DNA of 18,860 bases. Origin: an uncultured Eubacteriales bacterium (GTDB taxonomy: Bacteria; Bacillota; Clostridia; Oscillospirales; CAG-272). The notes beneath the pieces were generated by a model. It had not been told where the DNA came from and made no database searches. It was given only the letters and a program-made list of their open reading frames with translations. Location: assembly GCA_958414825.1 (NCBI GenBank), contig CATYXQ010000035.1, positions 1 through 18,860 on the forward strand, given 5' to 3'. Positions 14,745 to 18,860 of this stretch are shown piece by piece. The translations under genes were made by a program, and so were the position numbers. The stretch's first letter is position 1; every line of letters starts with the position of its first letter.

Positions 14745-14750
14745 AATTAT
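14732..14750. promoter_or_regulatory. 19-bp palindrome covering the -35 box
   Basis: ATAATTTTGTCAAAATTAT is a perfect inverted repeat, 9 + 1 + 9, centred inside the TTGACA -35 of the RHH-HTH promoter. The position fits an operator for autorepression by the RHH or HTH protein encoded downstream. This is inference; AT-rich DNA makes such palindromes more likely by chance than usual, but not at this length. Confidence 0.5.
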
Positions 14751-14858
14751 ATTTGCCTTGGTTTAAAACAAGCATTTCAACCAATGAGCCTGTGTGAAAA
14801 AACAAATATGCAAACAGTCCGCAAGACCATCTTTTTCATCTCACATAACAAATCCAAT

Positions 14859-14898
14859 AAAAAAGGCATACAGAGCGGACATGCGCCGCTCTGTATGC
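14859..14898 (-). terminator. Minus-strand terminator (hairpin 1 of structured element)
   Basis: GCATACAGAGCGG (14866-14878) and CCGCTCTGTATGC (14886-14898) form a perfect 13-bp stem with a 7-base loop. On the minus strand it is followed by CTTTTTTA, as in an intrinsic terminator. No minus-strand gene that it could serve is visible upstream, since azlC is on the other strand. Confidence 0.6.
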
Positions 14899-14991
14899 AC
14901 CTTACGGCTTGGCAAGTGCCGCTTTTACGGCGCGCGGCGCGAGCAAACCAAGCCTTTTCTGTCCAAAAACCTTTGGTTTTTGGACAAGCTC

Positions 14992-15015
14992 AGAGGGTAC
15001 ACGCCCTCTTTTTTT
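14992..15015 (+). terminator. Plus-strand terminator upstream of azlC
   Basis: AGAGGG (14992-14997) pairs with CCCTCT (15004-15009) over a 6-base loop, followed by a run of seven T to 15015. It lies about 50 bases before the azlC promoter, so it insulates azlCD from upstream plus-strand transcription. Confidence 0.65.
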
Positions 15016-15065
15016 GACCGTATCGCCGCAAAACGCCATCCGCCGCCATATTTTTAAAATTCCCA

Positions 15066-15094
15066 TTGCGCAATGCCCGAATTTGTCGTATAAT
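15066..15094 (+). promoter_or_regulatory. Sigma-A promoter of azlCD
   Basis: TTGCGC (15066-15071) and a perfect TATAAT (15089-15094) are 17 bases apart. Transcription should start near 15101, leaving a leader of about 40 nt that ends in the ribosome binding site TGGAGG before the azlC ATG at 15143. Confidence 0.65.
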
Positions 15095-15142
15095 AGCCAA
15101 AGCGCGACTATGCGACACCACTTTCCCTGGAGGCTTGTTTTT

Positions 15143-15838
15143 ATGAATTTCAAAGAGGGACTGCGCGGCGGTTTGCCGATCGGTCTCGGATATTTTTCCG
15201 TTTCACTCGCATTCGGCGTTCTGGCATCGCAGAGTGGATGCACACTCCTTGAAGCCGTCCTGATTTCCATAACCAATCTGACCTCCGCAGGACAATTTGC
15301 CGGGCTTTCCGTCATAGCCGCGTCGGGAACTCTGATCGAAATGGCGCTGACACAGCTGGTCGTCAACGCACGCTATGCGCTGATGAGCATCGCGCTTTCG
15401 CAAAAATTACATAGAGAATTCACCGGCAAATGGCGCTGGCTGCTCGGCTTTGCCATAACCGATGAGATTTTCGCAGTTGCCGTCGGGAATCCGCAAAAGA
15501 TCCGTCCATCCTACTTTGCGGGACTTGCCCTCTTACCGTTTATCGGCTGGTCGGCAGGCACCTTTAGCGGCGCGGTGCTCGGCAATATTTTACCGGAAAT
15601 CGTTACGGGCGCGCTTGGCGTCGCCCTGTACGGCATGTTCATCGCCATCGTAACGCCGAAAGCAAAAGAGGATCGCCGAATACGGATCATCGCAGCGGCT
15701 TCCATAGCACTCAGCGCAACCTTTCACTACACGCCCATCCTTTCCAAACTGTCAGGCGGATTTGCCATGATTATCTGCGCCGTTGTCGCATCTGCCGCCG
15801 GCGCGCTGCTTTTCCCGGTAAAGGAGGAGGAATGCTAA
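15143..15838 (+). CDS. azlC: AzlC-family branched-chain amino acid exporter, large subunit
   Basis: A 231-aa membrane protein with about seven hydrophobic segments. With AzlD it forms an exporter of leucine, isoleucine, valine or analogues, like BrnF/YgaZ. Family features are the start MNFKEGLRGGLPIGLGYFSV, AFGVLASQSG, the polar SITNLTSAGQFAGLS, and LVVNARYALMSIALS. The start at 15143 is set by TGGAGG 8 bases upstream and by the promoter at 15066-15094; an in-frame ATG at 14909 lies inside the hairpin element upstream of the promoter and would add 78 non-family residues. The stop overlaps the azlD start. No Lrp-type regulator is adjacent. Confidence 0.9.
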   Translation: MNFKEGLRGGLPIGLGYFSVSLAFGVLASQSGCTLLEAVLISITNLTSAGQFAGLSVIAASGTLIEMALTQLVVNARYALMSIALSQKLHREFTGKWRWLLGFAITDEIFAVAVGNPQKIRPSYFAGLALLPFIGWSAGTFSGAVLGNILPEIVTGALGVALYGMFIAIVTPKAKEDRRIRIIAAASIALSATFHYTPILSKLSGGFAMIICAVVASAAGALLFPVKEEEC

Positions 15839-16158
15839 TGGACTTTTCTGAATTTCTTCCTTATTTATTGGTCATGTCGGGCGTCACCTATCTCATACGC
15901 GCCCTACCTTTTGCGCTGATAAAGCAAAAGATTCAAAACCGGTTTCTTCATTCCTTTCTGTATTATGTGCCGTACACAGTGCTGGCGGCCATGACGTTTC
16001 CCGCAATCCTCTACGCCACAAACAGCATCTGGTCAGCCGCCGCGGGGCTCATCACCGCGCTTTTTCTCGCTTACTGCGGCAAGGCTCTTTTAAGCGTGGC
16101 CATCGGTGCATGTACCGCCGTCTTTTTCGTGGAAGCAATTATGCTCTGGCTTATATAA
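15838..16158 (+). CDS. azlD: AzlD-family branched-chain amino acid exporter, small subunit
   Basis: A 106-aa membrane protein with about four hydrophobic segments, the required partner of AzlC. The YLIRALPFALI motif near residues 18-28 and the YVPYTVLAAMTFPAIL segment are typical. Two in-frame ATGs exist, at 15832 and 15838. The second has AGGAGG 7 bases upstream and shares one base with the azlC stop (TAATG), so it is preferred; the first would leave almost no space after the AGGAGG. Either way the gene is translationally coupled to azlC. A terminator follows 10 bases after the stop. Confidence 0.9.
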   Translation: MDFSEFLPYLLVMSGVTYLIRALPFALIKQKIQNRFLHSFLYYVPYTVLAAMTFPAILYATNSIWSAAAGLITALFLAYCGKALLSVAIGACTAVFFVEAIMLWLI

Positions 16159-16168
16159 GCAGATATAC

Positions 16169-16210
16169 AAAAATCCCGCCCGCGAACAGAGTTCGAGAGT
16201 GGGATTTTTT
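16169..16210. terminator. Terminator between azlD and the XRE gene
   Basis: AAAAATCCC (16169-16177) pairs with GGGATTTTTT (16201-16210), with an inner GCGAAC / GTTCG stem and small mismatches. A run of six T ends it on the plus strand, and the A-run gives T's on the minus strand. It serves the convergent azlCD and XRE genes. Confidence 0.8.
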
Positions 16211-16217
16211 AACAGTT

Positions 16218-16727
16218 TCATACTTTTTTTCGTGTCAAATAACATCCAACGCCGACGCCAATCAGCGCAAGCGGCGCGATTCTGACAAACAGCCACTCAA
16301 ATGCATGAAAACCGACGCCAACAACTGCGGTCTCAGGATCGCTGTAATCCCAACCCAGATAAGGACTATCTGATACGATTAAAGCCACAAAAATCACGAC
16401 GATAACCACAAACAATGAGATCAAAATCCAATGAAGCGTTTTTCGTTTCATTGCTTTTCTCTTTGCGAATCGCAAGTTTATGACCTCAAGTTTCTCAGAG
16501 ATCGCTTTTAAATCATCCGTCCCGGACTCGACAATGGTTTCTCCGAGCAAAGTACTAACGGGTGTTTCAAAGACTTCCGATATGGAAACCAGCATATCGG
16601 AATCCGGAACCGACAAACCTTTCTCCCACTTTGAGATTGTCTGCCGCACCACATTCAGTTTGACAGCAAGTTCCTCTTGCGAAAGTCCTTTTGATTTTCT
16701 GATTGCTTTTATATTTTCATTTAGCAT
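16218..16727 (-). CDS. Membrane-anchored XRE-family transcription regulator
   Basis: A 169-aa protein. Residues 5-60 are a Cro/cI-type helix-turn-helix: NIKAIRKSKGLSQEELAVKL followed by VVRQTISKWEKGLSVPDSDM. A charged linker (about 65-95) leads to two hydrophobic segments at about 99-117 (TLHWILISLFVVIVVIFVAL) and 143-162. This makes it a membrane-tethered DNA-binding protein, a design common in Clostridia, where the membrane part may sense an envelope signal; the inducer is unknown. Strong ribosome binding site AAAGGAGGT before the ATG at 16727. The promoter at 16754-16782 overlaps an inverted repeat that may be its own operator. Confidence 0.88.
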   Translation of the reverse strand: MLNENIKAIRKSKGLSQEELAVKLNVVRQTISKWEKGLSVPDSDMLVSISEVFETPVSTLLGETIVESGTDDLKAISEKLEVINLRFAKRKAMKRKTLHWILISLFVVIVVIFVALIVSDSPYLGWDYSDPETAVVGVGFHAFEWLFVRIAPLALIGVGVGCYLTRKKV

Positions 16728-16753
16728 CAGGGGTACCTCCTTTCGATACCACT

Positions 16754-16782
16754 ATTGTATAAGAAATTGACCGTTGCTGCAA
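16754..16782 (-). promoter_or_regulatory. Sigma-A promoter of the XRE gene
   Basis: On the minus strand, TTGCAG (16782-16777) and TACAAT (16759-16754) are 17 bases apart. The start of transcription would be near 16747, only 20 bases before the ATG, just fitting the ribosome binding site. Confidence 0.6.
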
Positions 16783-16788
16783 GCAACG
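16772..16788. promoter_or_regulatory. Inverted repeat over the XRE -35 box
   Basis: CGTTGC (16772-16777) and GCAACG (16783-16788) flank TGCAA. The repeat straddles the -35 box of the XRE promoter. The placement suggests an autoregulatory operator; this is inference. Confidence 0.4.
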
Positions 16789-16929
16789 CAAATGAACATA
16801 TACAAACATTGTCAGGAATTATTGAAAGCCGTTCGTAAATATCTGCTATTCTTCTGAAAAACAATTCAGATTCAGTTATTCCGGCACGTATTTTTTAAAC
16901 CATGTCCCAATACATTTGATTTTTTTTGC
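16789..16929. other. AT-rich gap with no recognised gene
   Basis: Between the XRE promoter and the typA terminator there is only a weak 6-bp hairpin, TCTGAA (16853-16858) / TTCAGA (16865-16870), and a short minus-strand frame ending KKYVPE-stop that has no start or ribosome binding site. I see no gene here. Confidence 0.5.
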
Positions 16930-16962
16930 AAAAAATAGAGGGTGGAAATCATATCCACCCTC
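16930..16962 (-). terminator. Terminator of typA
   Basis: GAGGGTGGA (16938-16946) pairs with TCCACCCTC (16954-16962) around a 7-base loop. On the minus strand it is followed by TATTTTTTG. It lies about 165 bases past the typA stop at 17127; the stretch between has no convincing gene and is probably the typA 3' UTR. Confidence 0.8.
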
Positions 16963-17126
16963 ACTCTGCTTTATGATGCGGTCATGCAGATGTCCGATAG
17001 AAGAAACCAACAAAGCTCTTGACTTTCAGACTGCATTCATTCGCCCTGCCAAATTGTAACGACACAATATACGATTGGCCGACATTTCTTTCTTTAGCTG
17101 AACAAAATAATTTTCAATCAAATGGG

Positions 17127-18860
17127 CTACTGCTGTTTTTTCAGTTTTGCCTCTTCTTTCAAACGCAGTTCGGTATTCAGGATACGCTTGCGCAGACGAA
17201 CAGTCTTTGGCGTAACCTCGATCAGTTCATCATCGGCAATATATTCAATCGCTTCCTCAAGGCTCATGATTTTCGGCGTAACCAAACGAAGCGCCTCATC
17301 TGCACCTGAACTGCGAATTGCCGTAAGATGTTTCTTTTTGCAGACATTGACCACAATGTCCCCCTGCTTCGGAGAAGAACCGACAATCATGCCCTCATAA
17401 ACCGGACACTGCGCACCGATAAACATCTGTCCGCGATCCTGCGCGTTGAACACGCCGTACGAAGTGGATTCGCCCGCTTCGCTTGCAATCAGTGAACCGG
17501 TAAAACGTACATTGACTTCGCCGCGGTAAGGCTGATAGCTGTCAAAAATCGTGTTGAGAATGCCCTCTCCGTGCGTATCGGTCAAAAACTCACTGCGATA
17601 ACCAAAAAGACAGCGCGAGGGAACAAGATATTCCAACCGTGTACGGCTGCCGCGCGGTTCCATGGAGACAAGCTCGCCCTTGCGGGAACCGAGTTTCTCC
17701 ATAACCGCGCCGTTATAGTCGTCCGGGCAGTCGATAATCACACGCTCTACAGGCTCGCATTTTACACCGTCAATTTCACGGTAGAGCACATGCGGCGTAC
17801 TGCACGCAAGCTCATAGCCCTCACGGCGCATGGTTTCAATCAAAATGGAAAGGTGCATCTCTCCGCGTCCTGCCACCTTGAAGCTCTCGGTGGTCTCGCC
17901 GTCGCTGACACGCAAGGATACATCCTTCAAAAGCTCACGATACAAACGCTCGCGCAAATGACGGGAGGTCACATATTTGCCCTCTTTACCTGCAAACGGA
18001 CTATCGTTTACCGAAAACGTCATTTCCATCGTCGGCTCGCTGACCTTGACAAACTCAAGCGGCTCCACGCAGGAAAGCGAAGTCACCGTATCGCCGATGT
18101 TGATATTTTCCGCACCGCTGAAACAGATAATATCGCCGACTTTAGCGGTCTCAACCGGAACGCGGGTCAAACCGTCAATCTGGTATACGCTGACCACTTT
18201 TGCGCGTCTCGGCGCCGCCCCGCTGTGGAAATTGGAGATCATGACCTCCTGATTCTGCCGGATTTTGCCGCGCTCGATTCGTCCGATGCCGATACGGCCG
18301 ACATAATCGTTATAGTCGATTGCGGAAACCAGCATCTGCAGTTCTCCGTCCTCTTCACCGGCAGGAGACGGCATATACTCCAAAATTTTATCAAACAGCG
18401 GACGAAGATCCGTACCGGGCGCCGCCGGGTCGAGGGTTGCCGTACCGGCTCTGCCGGAGCAGAATACCATGGGGCTGTCCAACTGCTCGTCGTTTGCATT
18501 CAATTCAAAGAAAAGTTCAAGAATCTCGTCCTGCACCTCGGCGATGCGCGCATCCGGCTTGTCGATCTTGTTGATGACGACAATAACGCGATGATTCAGC
18601 TGCAAAGCGCGCTCCAAAACGAATCGGGTCTGCGGCATAGGTCCTTCGGCCGCATCTACCAAAAGCAGAACGCCGTTGACCATTTTCAGAATACGTTCAA
18701 CCTCGCCGCCAAAATCCGCGTGACCAGGGGTATCGACAATATTAATCTTGACGCCGTTGTAATGCACCGCCGTATTTTTCGCAAGGATCGTAATTCCCCG
18801 TTCCCGTTCCAGGTCTCCCGAGTCCATAACGCGCTCGGTAGTGGCCTGATTTTCACGGTA
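17127..18860 (-). CDS. typA: Ribosome-associated GTPase TypA/BipA (N-terminus missing)
   Basis: 577 residues of a translational GTPase related to EF-G and LepA that acts on the ribosome and supports 50S assembly and stress growth. The gene runs off the right edge. The first residues present, YRENQATTERVMDSGDLERE, are the switch I region, followed by RGITI, DTPGHADFGGEV (G3) and NKIDKPDAR (G4). About 30-35 N-terminal residues with the P-loop are outside the window. Domains II, III and V follow, including GRGEMHLSILIETMRREGYE, and the TypA-specific C-terminus contains SYGVFNAQDRGQMFIG and ends with a Lys-rich tail. No sign of disruption. The start and promoter are outside the window; a terminator lies at 16930-16962. 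Confidence 0.96.
   Translation of the reverse strand, partial: YRENQATTERVMDSGDLERERGITILAKNTAVHYNGVKINIVDTPGHADFGGEVERILKMVNGVLLLVDAAEGPMPQTRFVLERALQLNHRVIVVINKIDKPDARIAEVQDEILELFFELNANDEQLDSPMVFCSGRAGTATLDPAAPGTDLRPLFDKILEYMPSPAGEEDGELQMLVSAIDYNDYVGRIGIGRIERGKIRQNQEVMISNFHSGAAPRRAKVVSVYQIDGLTRVPVETAKVGDIICFSGAENINIGDTVTSLSCVEPLEFVKVSEPTMEMTFSVNDSPFAGKEGKYVTSRHLRERLYRELLKDVSLRVSDGETTESFKVAGRGEMHLSILIETMRREGYELACSTPHVLYREIDGVKCEPVERVIIDCPDDYNGAVMEKLGSRKGELVSMEPRGSRTRLEYLVPSRCLFGYRSEFLTDTHGEGILNTIFDSYQPYRGEVNVRFTGSLIASEAGESTSYGVFNAQDRGQMFIGAQCPVYEGMIVGSSPKQGDIVVNVCKKKHLTAIRSSGADEALRLVTPKIMSLEEAIEYIADDELIEVTPKTVRLRKRILNTELRLKEEAKLKKQQ

Larger units (their letters stand above)
14859..15015. repeat. 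Isolated structured element of four hairpins
   Basis: Four inverted repeats lie in tandem in 157 bases. H1 (14866-14898) has a 13-bp stem. H2 has GGCTTGG (14906-14912) against CCAAGCC (14948-14954), with an inner GCCG/CGGC. H3 has GTCCAAAAACC (14961-14971) against GGTTTTTGGAC (14975-14985), a 3-base loop. H4 (14992-15009) has a T-run. H1 is a terminator on the minus strand and H4 on the plus strand, so the element is bounded by outward-facing terminators. It is more G+C-rich than the AT-rich DNA to its left and has no ribosome binding site or convincing gene. It may be a repeated extragenic element, a structured RNA, or a MITE-like insertion. Confidence 0.5.

Noticed and set aside
14784..15057. 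Two overlapping plus-strand frames of 77-87 codons through the hairpin element
   Set aside because: No ribosome binding site. Their sequence is dictated by four inverted repeats, and they end at or just beyond a terminator, so they are not credible proteins.
15001..15142. Possible T-box or amino-acid riboswitch before azlC
   Set aside because: The hairpins and T-run lie upstream of the TTGCGC-17-TATAAT promoter, so they are not in the azlC mRNA, and no T-box antiterminator motif was seen.
16860..16937. Short minus-strand frame ending KKIKCIGTWFKKYVPE-stop
   Set aside because: It has no start codon with a ribosome binding site and begins inside the typA terminator's T-run; too short to support.

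Overview
The window looks like chromosomal DNA from an anaerobic, endospore-forming Firmicute of class Clostridia, probably an uncultured Oscillospirales/Ruminococcaceae-like gut or rumen bacterium. The reasons are the complete spoIIA sporulation operon (spoIIAA-spoIIAB-sigF), an oxygen-sensitive radical-SAM sulfatase-maturating enzyme, strong AGGAGG-type ribosome binding sites, TTGACA/TATAAT-type promoters, and coding DNA of moderate G+C separated by AT-rich gaps. No rRNA, tRNA, CRISPR array or transposase is visible.

Layout. (1) 1-150, minus: start of a secreted protein with a beta-helix-like N-terminus, cut by the window edge. It has a near-perfect promoter and a long leader containing an attenuator-like hairpin. 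(2) 610-4514, minus: asnB-type asparagine synthetase, a small SAM methyltransferase and a CapA-family lipoprotein. (3) 4662-6188, plus: spoIIAA, spoIIAB and sigF with overlapping ends, closed by a terminator; then a small DUF6054-like protein (6300-6653). (4) 10427-6913, minus: cytoplasmic Cys-type sulfatase, its maturase (anSME) and a TauE/SafE-type anion exporter. This reads as one sulfate-ester-handling operon with its own promoter and a palindrome over the -10 box. (5) 10646-13629, plus: an AMP-forming acyl-CoA ligase with a good promoter, a perfect 42-bp palindromic terminator, and a cation diffusion facilitator. (6) 14599-13733, minus: an AT-rich pair of DNA-binding proteins (ribbon-helix-helix and double helix-turn-helix) behind a promoter whose -35 lies inside a 19-bp palindrome. 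(7) 14859-15015: an isolated structured element of four hairpins with outward-facing terminators. (8) 15143-16158, plus: azlC-azlD branched-chain amino acid exporter. (9) 16727-16218, minus: membrane-anchored XRE regulator. (10) 18860-17127, minus: typA/bipA GTPase, lacking its N-terminus at the window edge.

How the genes fit together. SpoIIAA, SpoIIAB and SigF form the partner-switching module that activates the forespore sigma factor. In the sulfatase operon, the maturase makes the formylglycine of the sulfatase and the exporter could remove the released sulfate or a derived anion. The other genes are single housekeeping, transport or regulatory units.

The least explained parts are the leader at 151-434, the structured element at 14859-15015, the RHH/HTH pair with its palindromic control region, and the short coding-like remnants at 6755-6898 and 3160-3324. 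I saw no clear evidence of a wholly new multi-gene system; these are the places to look first.
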